This document shows, in pieces, positions 46,185 through 58,005 of a stretch of DNA of 64,000 nucleotides (positions are counted from its first letter, which is position 1; each line of letters begins with the position of its first letter). The position numbers and the translations under genes are program-made. The stretch lies in contig VWZS01004810.1 of NCBI GenBank assembly GCA_013397075.1, positions 1,812,561 through 1,876,560 on the forward strand, written 5' to 3'. Below the pieces are notes generated by a model. It searched no databases. It was given only the letters and a program-made list of their open reading frames with translations, and had not been told where the DNA came from. Origin of the DNA: Rhabdornis inornatus (taxonomy: Eukaryota; Chordata; Aves; Passeriformes; Rhabdornithidae).

Positions 46185-47994
46185 TACATTAGCAAATCCT
46201 TAGGAGGCTGCAGGGAGCACTTTGGGTGTATGGATGAGTGTAGGGTGTGGCAGGGCTGGCAGTATGGAAAGGGATGCAGTGAACACAGGCTGAGCATCTC
46301 CAGGGAGGAGGATCTGTAACTGCTGGGGACAGAGGGCAGTAAACACAGGCAAATGCACACTTTTCTTAAAGGCTGTGGTCAAGTTTTTGTGGGAGTAGTG
46401 GCTGATAATGACTGCCAGAAGACCTTGACTCAGCAGCTAACCTCCCACCCCCACAAAAGCTCCTCTTTTGGGAAGAAAAGAGCTTGTTTACATCCAGGCA
46501 GGAATTTTGCCTCTGCTACTTCCGGTTTGGTGTTCATGAGTTCTGGAGGGTGGATTTTGCAGCGTAGGTTATGGACTAAATGGGGTTGCTTTGCAGCAAA
46601 GCTGGGTTTAACACTGGTTTGGGGCAGGTGTGGCAATGCTGGGGAGGCTCACCTGGGTGATGTGCAGGGCTAGGATGAGGAGATGTAGGAGAGAGAAGCA
46701 CCAGGAGCAGATGACCCTTCTTTTGTACTGGGAAGAAGTGCACCAGGGCACCAAGGGGCTGGGAAAGGGCTTGTGCACTGCTGGGGAGATGGATTTGGCA
46801 AGAGAACAGGGAAAAATAGGTGAAGGCTTTGGAGAGCTTGGACCTGGGAAACACCCCAAAGCCTGGTGCTGTACAGGGGCATGCTTATTTTATTTTGCCA
46901 CAGCAAGCTGGCAAGGTATCAGCTGTTTTGATGGCAAATCTGCTGTCCTGGGGGATGTCCAGCCTCAGTCCAGGTGTAATGGGACTGGCTCTAGAGACAT
47001 GATCCCCAGCTGGCACCGAGCTCTACAACCCCACTCTTCTTCTGGCCCATGGTGGGGTTGGGTTGGGGTGGATGAAGAGGGGATGGGGAGGACGAAGAGG
47101 GGATGACAAAACTTGTCAGGGAGCAGACTAAGCTGGTAACTGTGGGACTTTGCCTACAGAGGGGGCTCCTGCACTGCCCAAGGCCATGCGGGCTGGGAAG
47201 GCAGGAGGGATGCAGCGGCTGCCAGCTGACCTTTCTCAAACAGTTCATGGGTTTCCAGAGCAGCCGAGGTGTCAGCGGTGTAGAGCAGTCACAGCTTCCC
47301 AGTCGCTGGAGGAGGAAGGCAGGGGGCACTCGAAAGGGGAGGAAAAGGCTTGGTCCTGGAAGGGTGGAAACCTCCCAACCCATTAACTGTTTCTCCACGG
47401 AGAGCCATGGAAAGCAAACGAGGGGCTGCTTTTCTTCTGCGCCAGCTCACCCACTCCCATCCTTTCTGCCCTCCTCTCTTCTGCCCCTGCCTCGCTTTCC
47501 CTTCCTTTGGTGAAGGCAGGGCTGGGATAGTGAGGGTTTGAGCTCAAGCCCAGCAGCCTTGCCCAGAGCAGTGTGCTGGGAAGCAAATTCTGCCTTGGCA
47601 CCCAGAGCCCTGGCGTCCCCATCCTTGTGTCTGTGTGCAGAGCCCTCTGCTTTGACAAACTCTCTGCAAGCAGACTTAATTAGTAGGCAGGGACCCACAG
47701 AAAAGCCTGTCCCAGCCCTTTCTAAGCAGCGTGTAGCGCGGTGCTCTGTGCTGTCAGATCTGGCTGAAAGCACATTTGTCTCAAGCCAGGGAAGGGGCCG
47801 AGTTGTTCCATGACAGCTTAAAACTGAGACTCTTTCCCTCGCAGATGACAAAGCTCGGGAGTAAATTAGCAGGCAGAGTCTGTGAAAGGAAATGTTTCCT
47901 TAAACGTTTCCATAAAAGCTAATTGGCCTGTAAGAGCAGCATACCTGTGGGCCGCTGCCTCCCGGGGTTCAGGGCTTGGGGAATCTATTCCTGG

Positions 47995-48125
47995 CTTGAC
48001 TAATAATTTTCAGTGTGACTTTGAGCAGGTCATTTCAGTTCTTTGTGCCTTGGTTTCCCTCTCTCTGAAACGAGGAGAATACTCCCTTCCAGAGCACTGA
48101 TAAGGTTTAAGTACTAAAATTTTAT
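47995..48125 (+). repeat. Probable ancient MIR-type SINE
   Basis: The order GTGTGACTTTGAGCAGGTCA, TTCAGTTCTTTGTGCC, TTGGTTTCCCTCTCTCTGAA, ACGAGGAGAATACTCCC and GATAAGGTTTAAGT follows the MIR core consensus (GACCTTGGGCAAGTCACTT... CTCAGTTTCC... TGTAAAATGGGGATAAT). It is heavily diverged, as expected for an element older than amniote radiation. I am working from memory of the consensus. Confidence 0.6.
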
Positions 48126-49679
48126 TGCTCCATTGAAGATCCTTGGCAAAGGGATATTACGCAGATAGAAGGTTAATGATGATGATAGGGAGAATAAAAG
48201 AAGAAATTGCTGTTTTATTTTTATTTTGTTCTTTAAATGATGTTTAATAGCCATTTTTCGATTGAGGAATAAAACTCAGTCCCCTGTGACCACCAAATTA
48301 TCTTGCAAATGCTGTTTTTTGCATGCTCCTAAAGCTTGAAGAGAGAATGAGAAGCCATACCTCTTCTCTCTGCTGCTGGGAGCAATCAGCAAAAGATTGG
48401 CTTTCCCCAGTTAGGGAGCTTATCTGGATTCCTGGATAATTGAGGGAGCTTCCCAAGAGTCCTGAATGCAATGTCATGGGTCTGTTAGGGGCTGGTGGTC
48501 CCTGCTGGGACCAAGCATGGTGTGTGGTGGGGCAGCTCCTTGCCCATGGCCTGAGCATCTGGAGACACCTGCGTGAGGTTGTTGAGTAGGTCAGGAAGGT
48601 CTGGAAAACAGGACTTTACCTCTGCAGGAGGGAATTAAAGGCTGAACTGAGCCATTACCCCCACAGATTCACCCCACACCTTTCCAGAAGAAGTTCTGGG
48701 CAAGCACATCCCACCACTGTGATGACCCATAGAGCCAAGGCACCCACTGCAGAGGCTGTGAGTGTTTGCAGGGATGCTGTGGGCTGGGAGGGATCCCTTC
48801 AAGGTGGGATCCCACCCGTCCTCCACTGACCCCATAGCCCTGCCCACAGTGCCCAGCCTGGCAGCAATACTGGCCACCCCAGTTTGTCATGCTCACCACA
48901 GCCACTGTAGGCTGTAAATGTCAACCACAGCAGAACTCGGTGCTGTCTGCGGCCGGGCCTTTGCTTATTTATTCCTTTTTTCATTTGTTTCTTTCACAAA
49001 CATCAGCTATGTCAAGAATGGCATGTTCGGCACCCCAGACTGTTACAAAACTTAAGGTCAAATTCATGGTATAATTGTGGCTGGGGAAAAGGACAATATA
49101 GATGTGTTGGTCCCTGGTGGGTGAAGTGTGGGGGCTGGAGGATGCTGTCTCCTATTTTTCTGCTGGTTGTGGATGAGGGTTTTCTGTCCTGTCCAGCCAT
49201 GGGGTGGAAGCTGCATCTGTGAAGATGCACTCATGGTGCCTGTGCTGACTTTTTCCTGCTGAGTTCCATTCTGGAGAAATACTCAGTGAGATGGGGTTTG
49301 TTGGGGAAGGTTCTAGTTGTTGTTTGCCCAACTATTCTACGTGGAGAAGAAAATGGGGAAAAAAGGACCAGGTTTTGGACACATAGTCCTCTGTTAGTCA
49401 GCAGCTACTCCCAAACACCATTCCCCCACCCTCCTCATGCTCCATTTGGGAGGTGTCAGACCTCTGCCCACTTTGCCTGTCTCCTCACACAGGATCAGAC
49501 CACTCTGGCTGCCCACACAGTCCAGTGCTGTCTCCCCATGGAGGCTCTCACTGTCAGAGCTCTGGTGCCTGTTCACCATCTGCCCACACCCAGAGCTGAG
49601 GAACTGATGACAGGGGAGCTTGGGGCCTTGTACTGGCTCTTTTCTGGGGGAAGAATCCAACCCCAGAGCCTGTATTAGG

Positions 49680-49795
49680 ATCATGGAATAGTTGGAGTTG
49701 TAGGGGACCTTCACTGACCATGTAGCCCAATTCCCCTGAAGTGAACAGGGACATCTTCAACCTGACCAGGCTGATCAGAGCTCCATCACTCAACT
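49680..49795 (-). repeat. CR1 LINE 3'-end fragment (diverged)
   Basis: It starts ATCATGGAATAGTTGGAGTT and continues GGGGACCTTC and CAACCTGACCAGGCTGATCA, in reversed CR1 order. It is more diverged than the other copies, and its right edge fades out. Confidence 0.75.
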
Positions 49796-50225
49796 CTATG
49801 TTAGTCCACCTCTCTTCCTCTTGGATATTGACCTCTTTAATATCTCTGAGTTTCTTCTCAACACTTCCAAATTAATCCTCTCCACAACAGGCTCCTCAAC
49901 AAGGATCTTCTCATTGTCCCCATCTCCTCATCATACTCTCTCAAAACTTTCTCTCCAAAGCTTCCATATGTACACAAAGCTGTTTTTCTCTTCATCCTTG
50001 TGCCCTTCTCCCTCATTCTTCCTCCATCTCTTTCTGGATTCTCCAGGCTGTGACTGGGAGGGGTTCAACTCAAGTTTTAGGGTTTGTGCTGGGGAAAAAG
50101 GCCATGCTCCCCTTAACCCTCCCACCTCAATAAATACTATTGTGGTAAATTTGTTGAAGACATGGGTCGATTTGGGTTTGGGGTTTTTTTTCCCATCTAT
50201 GTCTGAACTGTGATGGTGACAATAT

Positions 50226-50310
50226 TTCACAGAATATTGTCAGATTGGAAGGGACCCATAAGGATCACTGAGTCCAGCTCTCTGAGGCAGGAGTTGTCTG
50301 CTCAAATGTA
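50226..50310 (-). repeat. CR1 LINE 3'-end fragment, short
   Basis: TTCACAGAATATTGTCAGAT is followed by TGGAAGGGACCCATAAGGAT and CACTGAGTCCAGCTCTCTGA, which is the start of a reversed CR1 of a different subfamily from the CCATGGGCAGGG type. Its far end may reach about 50440, but similarity becomes unclear. Confidence 0.75.
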
Positions 50311-50804
50311 TGCATATAAAACCTCTCCCAACAAGACCCCAATCTCTCTTGGGACCTGCAGGATTAAACAATCGATACCATTGCCCGGGAAAAGGTCACA
50401 TTGCATCGGTAAAACTCCTCTTTGTAAAGAATAGGAGCTCACTGTGTCTCTGTGTTTAAGAGCCAGGCTGCAGGTTGCTGCCAGAGGAGCTGTTTGGGTG
50501 CTTGGTTTGTGTGATGGATGATGGGGAAAAGCTGGAGGTAAGGTCCCAAAAGTGTGGGTTTGCATTCTGCCCACCTGCAGCCTCCCTGCCCTGCTCTGGG
50601 TCCCGGTGCTTATTCATATCAGTGATAAACCCAGCCCTTTTTTTGACCTTAAGTGATGTTTTAGTATTTCTTTTATTTGTGGACCTTGCCTTGGCCTTCT
50701 GTCACTATTTGTCTCTCCAAAAAAAGGATTCTGCTCTTTCAATTTCTGTGTCCAATTTGGAGGGGGGAATATTACCAATGGGGGTCAGTAAATAGCTCAT
50801 CTCA

Positions 50805-50930
50805 CTTCATAACACTTAGCATTTAGATAGTGCTTTCCACTGCCAGAGCCCTCTGCAAACTCCCAGTAATCTTCCCTGCACCCCTCCAGTTAGGTAAGTA
50901 TAACTAATCTCAAACAAATAGCTCCAGTGT
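50805..50930. repeat. Probable ancient interspersed repeat remnant
   Basis: CACTTAGCATTTAGATAGTG, CCCTCTGCAAACTCCC and CCAGTTAGGTAAGTAT resemble an old amniote repeat whose copies read roughly AGCGCTTTACAAAC followed by GTGAGGTAGGTAAGTA. The family name is uncertain. Confidence 0.4.
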
Positions 50931-51262
50931 GGAACTAATGTAGAGAATGCATGAGAGTAATTTAAGGTTTAAAAGAAAACTAGTGGATAATCTCACAGCA
51001 AAATTAGGGAAAAAAAAGGCAGAGAGAAGGAATAAAAAAAAACCAAACCTGAGTTATTGAATGTGAAAGTTAAATCAGACTGGAATATGTTGTTAATTTG
51101 CATTTCAAGTAGCCATGAGAAGCTGTAGATATTACAACTACTTAGTGTAGGCTGTTTGGAAGTATGAAATACATCAAAGCTTCATAATATGTAAAATAAT
51201 AAAATGTAAAATGCCCACAGGTTTAGCCTTTTTTTGCCTGTTGGATCTTATCAGGTTTTTTT

Positions 51263-51297
51263 CATATATATATATATATATATATANNNNNNNNNNN

Positions 51298-51333
<36 letters not shown>
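51263..51333. repeat. (TA)n microsatellite containing an assembly gap
   Basis: AT dinucleotides continue on both sides of eleven unresolved bases (51287-51297). The true repeat length is therefore unknown. The flanks are AT-rich unique sequence. Confidence 0.97.
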
Positions 51334-51336
<3 letters not shown>

Positions 51337-51402
51337 CCTGCAAGCATTACTAAATTCCATATTTTCTATGTGTTTATATCCAATAAACTGTAGACTTCAG
51401 AT

Positions 51403-51527
51403 TCCAGGAAGTGGTCAAGACCAGGCTGGGGCTCTGAGTAACCTGGTCTGGTAGAAGGTGTCCCTGCCCATGGCAGGGGTTTGAACAAGATGATCTCTAA
51501 GGTCTCTTCCGTTCCATGATTCTATTT
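51403..51527 (+). repeat. CR1 LINE 3'-end fragment with tail
   Basis: CCTGGTCTGGTAGAAGGTGT, CCCTGCCCATGGCAGGGGTT and AGATGATCTCTAAGGTCTCT are followed by TTCCATGATTCTATTT, the forward CR1 end. Only about 125 bases remain. Confidence 0.93.
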
Positions 51528-51836
51528 ACTTACTAGAATCCAAATTTCCTCCTCTTCCTGCCTCTCATCTCTGATGGCCGGGGACTCCAGAGGCTCGCAC
51601 ACCATTGTTAGTAATTTCATCAAAGTCTTGGAATTTGTGTTCCGTGCTTCACATTTTTCCAGGTTCAATTGAACAGCTGCATTTGGCACCAACAGAACTG
51701 ATCAATCTATGTTCCATTTGCATACATTTCTGAAAGGGCTCAAAATCAGACTTCCTTTGGAAGCTGAGTACCTGATCTTGGCTCTCCATCATGACCTTGT
51801 GCTTGCTGCCCTACTCACATCTGAAGGGCTTGTGGG

Positions 51837-51967
51837 GAATCATAGAATCATGGAATGGTTTGGGTTGGAAGAGACCTTAGAGATCACATTTTCCAAGCCT
51901 CAGCCTTGTCCCTGAAGGGCAGGGACACCTTCCACTAGACCAGGTTGCTCAGAGTGCCAGCTCCAAT
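51837..51967 (-). repeat. CR1 LINE 3'-end fragment
   Basis: ATCATAGAATCATGGAATGG, TTTGGGTTGGAAGAGACCTT and GGGACACCTTCCACTAGACC give the reversed CR1 order. It lies 310 bases from an oppositely oriented copy (51403-51527), so the two could pair in a transcript. Confidence 0.95.
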
Positions 51968-52504
51968 TAAAGGCTGAGATTTCCAGGCTGATGGCTCAAC
52001 AGGTCACTTCCCATCTGCTTTCCAGTGTCAGCCCTGGTGCTGGACAAGAACCAGGGCTCCAGACCAAATCTCCTGTGAAAATGCATTTGCTTGTACAGTT
52101 ATTTGCCCACCAGGAAATTTCCTGGCAGACTCAGGAATGTGGACCCAGCAGTTTCCCTGTGTGTATTCTCTGAATGGGTCCTGTATGGACTTTAAAAGAT
52201 CATCTCTATGTAATGGCACCTTTTTGAATTTCTTGCACCCAGACCCTGTGCTATCTCAGATGTCACACAACCCATCAGGGTTTTGCAGAGCCATTTAGCT
52301 GCAGATGCTGTTGCAGGTGCAAAAACATCTGCTAGTAGAGATGCAAACCCAAGGAGCTCTCAAGGAGATCCAGAAGATCATAAGGACTTTTTGCAGCATG
52401 TTTTTCCTCCCAAGCATTGCTTTTATCCAGGTCCCCGTCACAGTGAGCACTCACTGCACCGGTGTGTGCCAAAGACACAAGTGTCCTTACTGAGGGGGTA
52501 GTTA

Positions 52505-52724
52505 GATTTGATCTTTGGAAAAGTTCTTCCCTGTGAGGGTGGTGAGGACCTGGCACAGGTTGCCCAGAGAAGCTTTGGCTGCCCCATCCCTGGAAGTGTC
52601 CAACGCCAGGTTGGACGGGGCTTGGAGCAACCTGGGATAGTGGAAGGTGTCTCAAGAATGGGGTGGAAACAAGTGGAGATTTAACTTGTTCCCTTCCAAC
52701 CCAAACCATTCTATGATTGTTTGA
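52505..52724 (+). repeat. CR1 LINE 3'-end fragment with tail
   Basis: AAGTTCTTCCCTGTGAGGGT, GACCTGGCACAGGTTGCCCA and GGACGGGGCTTGGAGCAACC lead into CCAACCCAAACCATTCTATG and ATTGTTTGA, the forward CR1 3' end. Part of the segment before the tail differs from the usual consensus, around CAAGAATGGGGTGGAAAC. Confidence 0.95.
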
Positions 52725-55700
52725 TATGATGCTGATCTGAAACCCTGGATGAAAGCTGATGAGGTCCTGCAGGGCAGGACCAAGGTGTGCTGAGGGGGTC
52801 TTGGCATGGGAGAGGGCACCAGGAGGGTGTGCTGTGGCTGAGAGTCCCAACTGGGGCATCTCAGAGGTGGAGACTAAGAGTGAGACAAGCTGTGGTCCAC
52901 AGCAGGCTAAGCTATGATAGAACTGCAGTGGATGCTCTTCAGAGGCTTTTATCCCTTATACTCATCTAAATCCACTGCCCCAGGTATTTCCAAGCAATGA
53001 CATATTTACCCCAGACTTCTCTCCCCCTTCATACCCAGCCACATGTTTTGAAAGGAGACTAATGAACCATGTCTGAATAGGACCAAGCATGACCATTTAT
53101 TGCAGAGATCAGGTTCAGGAGAGGCAAGAGAGAGCCCACCCCTCCCTCTTGTCCCCCACCCTCCCCTCTGCCCACCATACCCCTCTGCTGCAAAATTCTC
53201 AAGAAGAAAGAAAAATAAAGGTTTGGCAGGTCTATTCACACAGTGTAAAATTGAATTAGTGGAGGTATGTGAGGAACATGGCTCAATTTCCATGGGGATG
53301 AGGAGATTTTTATCACCACCCCCCCAGGATTATCCTGTACAACACAAAGCTGCCTTTGGCACTGGTGGGTGGGCATCCCCCCGTGAGCCTCCCTGGGGTA
53401 AAATCAAGGTGATGTCTGAGTCAGGCTGGCCTTGCTGGGCTAGGGGCTTAGCTGGGGTGGGGAACTGAAAGGAGAGAACAGAGCTCAGGAGAAGCTTAGA
53501 TGAATGTCTGCAAAGATGAAGGCCAGGTGAACAAAAGAAGCTGAAAATTCCTAGTTGTTTTCTACCCCCTCTCCTTTGACAAGGTTCAGCACCTTTTGAT
53601 GCTCTGTGGGGTTTGAGAAAGTCCTGAGCCATGGCCAAGGCAGGAGGGACTCTGCCAGGGGCAGGCAATTGAGGGGATTGCATCCTAATCCCAAAAATAA
53701 AAGAACTACTTTCCCTATCCACTGCTGATAAACTCCACCCTCTCGTGCGTTCAGTCAGCCAAAAAAATGTCCTGCATCCAACCGGTAGAGGTTCTAGCCC
53801 TGTTGCACAGGGTTTATCATCTGTCTGTCCCAGAAAGGTCCCTGCAACCCATCCTAGGCTTGTCCAGCCCAGCACATGCCCATCAAACCTCAGGGAAGGG
53901 CTGAGGCTTCTGCCTGAGCATGGGTGGCAGTGCCACAGGACAGACCTGATGGTGTGAATGACAGGAGAGTGGTGGGAAAGCAGTCCCAGCTTTCTGGGCT
54001 GATGGGATCCACGTTCACTGCCCTGGACAGTGAAGTGCAGAATGGAAAGGAAAAGGGAAGAGCCCTGTGTGCACACCCGCCCCAGTGCAGGCAAGCCAAG
54101 CCTGGGGCCAGCCAGCCGGAGCGAGCGGCCTCTGTGCTTCCTCCCTCCCCACCCTGCAGGGACGTGGCAGGGTGGAGATCTGGCCAGAGCTCCTGTCCTC
54201 TCTCTCGCCAGCACAGCTGAACTGGGGCAACTGGTATCCAGCCCCGGCGTGATTCCACCACTGGCAGCAGGGACAGGAGCTGTGCATCCCTACAGTGCAA
54301 TGAGGACCGAGGAAAACTCCTTGAGTGGGATTTGAGAGCATGTGGGATGGGGTGCTGTGGCTTTAGGGTGTGCAGGGCAGGGTTTAAAGCAGAGTCCCAC
54401 TGTGCCGGGTGGGGAGTTGTCTCCTCACTCCATGGAGAGCATGGGAATAGGTTCAGGGCCAAGGGAAGGGGCTGCTCAGGGCACAGGAGCACCCAGAAAG
54501 AGGAGAGGGAAACCATGCAGAATCTCCCAGGAGAACAAATCCATAGAGAGGGAGGGCAGCAGGGAGGTCCAGCATGGCTCCAGGTGGAACAGGAAGGCTG
54601 GAAAAGCTGTCCAGCCCTTTGGTCCTCCCCCCTGCATCAGCTGGATCTGCCACTCACTGTGTCTTTTTCCCACCTCAGGGTGATTTTTCCTCCACTTCCT
54701 GCAGAAGGGCAGCAGCCCAGTTCTCATGAGGAGCCCTGTCAGATCTGCTCAGCAGCATCTGCCCACCCCAGGCTGGGAAAATCAGGCCCAAAATAACATA
54801 GGACGAGCAAATATTCCCCATGGGCTGCTGCCTACCCTGGGTGTCCCAGGCTCCATCAGCACAGTCCCATGTACTGCACACCGACAAGCCTCATCTTTGT
54901 AATTTGGAAAAGGCTGTTTCATTTAGGTGTGACCCTTCATCATCTTAAAACTTAAATATCTTATCTTCCAGAGACTTGGGCACAATCTCTGTGGCTGGGA
55001 CAGTTCCTGACTCAGCATGGCCCCTTAGGGCCTCGTTCACACCTCTATTCTCCCCCAGAATGGCAACCAAGGGATCTGAACACTGATGCTTTATTTTTTC
55101 TAATGAGGAGCTGTTGATAACCCTACACTTCTCCTGTACAGAGCATGTGTGCCAGGATCATGCAAATCCTGACATCCAAGCATTCTCCAAAAAGGGTGGG
55201 AAGTCTGCAAGGGGCATTTGGGGAGCTGCTGCAGGACTTCACCCATGGAGCCGCTTCACCAGGATTACAGAAATTCAGTTTGTCCCCTTAAGTTGGGGCA
55301 AGGCAGAGCAGCTTTTCACCCTGCTCGCTGGTTTCTGTCACTATGGCTGTGTCAGCAGCAGGGTCAGGAACAAAACCCATCCCTGCCTTTGGGTACCACT
55401 GGCTGCTCCCTCTCCCCATCCACAGCAGCATCCTGTATCCCACAGCCTCACAGGACTTTCTGATGCCAACACACTGACTCAGGTGGTGAAATGTTCCGTT
55501 CCCAGACTAGCAAAGGGTTAAAAGCAAGTCTGTTTGTGGGCACAGTGCTGCTGCCCAGGGGCCCCTGGGTGCTGAGCCAGCCAGGATGGGGAGCACGGGG
55601 CTGCCCAGCTGCAGTGCCAGCTCAAGCCCTTGACATTTGCCACCACGCACCTTCCCTTGTCCCAGGTAGCAAAGCACACAACCCTTCTTCTTGCTTGGTT

Positions 55701-56230
55701 TTGTCCTGTAACCATTCTGTTTATTGTTCTGAAAAGGTTAAATTGGTCAGGGGAAAAAAAAAAAAGGATAGTTTTTTTTTTCTTCCCCTTTCTAATGAGA
55801 GTCTGGGGACCTTTTCCCTGCTGACGTCAGAGTCATATCCAATAGCCTTTGCAGTGAGGCCTGATTTGCAAAGGACACCCTGGGGAAAAGCAAAAATCTT
55901 GGTGAAACCTTTAAAAAGAAAAAGCACCCTTTGAGACGATTTTCTGGTTCTTTTATGTCCTGATTTCACCTTCTAATTACTAATTCCTTATTCCATTTTT
56001 TTTCCCCCCCAAGCTGAGGGAATGTTGGAGGGGAGGGCGTTTGCAGCCCCCTGTGCACACACACGCTCCCTGTCTCTCCCTGTGCTTGGCTCTCCCCCCC
56101 AGCTGCCATGCAAGGAGAAGCCAAGCCCGAGCAGCTGGGCTGCTCCATCCTGCCTTGGCTGGGAAGCTGAGGGGGCCCAGTCTGGGTCGCTCTGCACTCA
56201 GACAGCCCCAGCCCTGCCATTCACTGTGTG
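52725..56230 (+). other. ASTN2: ASTN2 intron, C/T- and G-rich
   Basis: This stretch has no exon or confident transposon. Long open frames at about 53330-54516 on the minus strand are not coding by codon pattern, and overlap others in every frame. An A-run (55753-55765) and a nearby T-run lie close together, and GC-rich words (GCCGGAGCGAGCGGCC) occur near 54110. Confidence 0.7.
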
Positions 56231-56462
56231 CTCCTTGCCTTGCCTTGCCTTGCCTTGCCCTGCCTCGCCTCGCCTTTCCCTGTCCTGCCTTGCCTTGTCT
56301 TTCCCTGTCCTGCCTTGCCTTTCCCTGTCCTGCCTTGCTGTTCCCTGTCCTGCCTTGCCTTGTCTTTCCCTGTCCTGCCTTGCCTTTCCCTGTCCTGCCT
56401 TGCCTTTCCCTGTCCTGCCTTGCTGTTCCCTGTCCTGCCTTGCCTTGCCTTTCCCTGTCCTG
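56231..56462. repeat. Pyrimidine-rich minisatellite (CCTTG pentamers and a ~20-base unit)
   Basis: It begins as CCTTG pentamers and becomes a longer unit of about 15-25 bases built from TGCCTTGCC and TTTCCCTGTCC, repeated around ten times, some with a TGCTG variant. Every reading frame through it is open for long stretches, which explains several spurious proteins of repeated CLSLSC or RQGRTGK words. Confidence 0.96.
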
Positions 56463-57849
56463 ACATCCCAAGGGACGTGTGGCACCATCGCTCCCTCCCT
56501 CTCTCCCAAAGCAGGTAGGCAGGGGCAGGCAGGGCTGAGGTGGAATTGCAGCTCTGCCTGTGTTCCTGCCCATCCAGGCTTTCCAAGCAAGACTGGCATC
56601 TCTAGCACAGTGTCCAGGCCATTCCCTGCAGACCTCACCTCCCCACAGTTGTGCCCTGTCCCTGCAGCCGGACCAGGGAGGATGTCAGGGGTGGGGACAT
56701 AATTTTAGCTCACTCAGTGTCCCCCTGGGCAAAGATGCCAGGATATCCCAGCTGGAGACCAATGTCCTGTGTGTAGAGTGAGGCTGTGGGAGATGCCCAC
56801 ACTGATGGGGGTCAGGGGAAGCTCCTGGCCAGAGGAGGCATTTCTGAGATGCTGCTGTGGTCACTATGGCTCCCTCATAGCCACAGCCCACGGGTGGCTG
56901 TGGTTGTGGTCAGGAATTTGACTCAATGCTCTTAATTACACTCAGCACAAGCAGTGATTTGTGATCCCACGTACCCAGGATCCCCAGGGGTGAGGGGCTC
57001 CTTTGCACAGCTGAGTCATTCAATGCCCTTTGGGCAGAGGTTCCACATTTACATTGAAATGTTTTACATTCACCATGAAACGTGTTCAGCTGCCTCTTCC
57101 TCTGTGCCTGTGCTGCCCAAGGATAGAGGATCCCTGCTGTTGAGAGATGGCCTTGGAGTGCTCCTCTCCCCTCCTGCCTGACTGCTGCGGTCTGGGATGT
57201 GCAGGCACACCCTGGCCTCCCAGATGTCCTTCTTTGGTGGATTTCTGGGTAACTTGTTTGCAGGTTTTGAGGATGTTCAGGGGAAGATGTGTCTCATCCT
57301 CATTATATCTGACCTTGGTGAAGTTTGGTGGGCTCAGAGGTTCCTTGTTCACAGAACTCAAAGTACTGCTGGTCACAGGGTTTGGTTGCTGCCACACATT
57401 TGGTTACTGTCCCATGTCCTGAGCATGAAGTGTGTTGGAGTGGGTGCAATTTGGGTGAGCTGTAGTGTGAGTATGGAGGTCCCACCTGCCATCAGCAATG
57501 GGTGTTTCCTCATAGGATGGGTGCCAACAAAAACCCAGCTGTACCAACTCAGTTCAAGTTTAGTTTTGGGTCCAAACTTCATGGCCATTCTCTCCCTAAG
57601 GAGCTGAATCTTTTCCCAGTTGAATACATCCAGATTTTGAGTGAGCTCAGCTCCTGGTCTGGCTCTTAAGCCAAGCTTTGCAGATTCAATCTCTCCTTTC
57701 TCCTACTTTGCTCTGGACGTATTTCAACACTAAGCAGGAGATCTGGGTCCAATAGCTGTTCTGTCCTCATCCTCCCCAAAGTTTTTCCTGTCTGGCAGCA
57801 GTGGAACCACTTGGGTTTTGTGTGCTGAGCCTGGTATAACTTCTGTAGA

Positions 57850-58005
57850 GGATCACAGAGTGGGTCACATTGGATGAAACCACATTGGATCATCTTGTCC
57901 CACCTCCCTGCTCACACACGGCCTTCCCAGATCACATGGCTGTGTCCAAATGGCTCTGGAATATCTCCAGTGAGGGAGACTCCACAGCCTCAACCTTTGC
58001 TCTAC
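57850..58005 (-). repeat. CR1 LINE fragment (diverged)
   Basis: GATCACAGAGTGGGTCACAT, GGATCATCTTGTCCCACCTC, CAAATGGCTCTGGAATATCT and GGAGACTCCACAGCCTCAAC resemble a reversed CR1 3' end of an older subfamily. Boundaries are approximate. CR1-like sequence may continue weakly to about 58260. Confidence 0.7.

Noticed and set aside
53330..54516. Overlapping open frames of 294 and 208 codons on the - strand
   Set aside because: Both are low-complexity, have no family similarity and overlap each other in different frames in G/C-rich intron.
55980..56702. Frames of 120-226 codons on both strands
   Set aside because: All run through the CCTTG/TTTCCC minisatellite and consist of its translated repeat.
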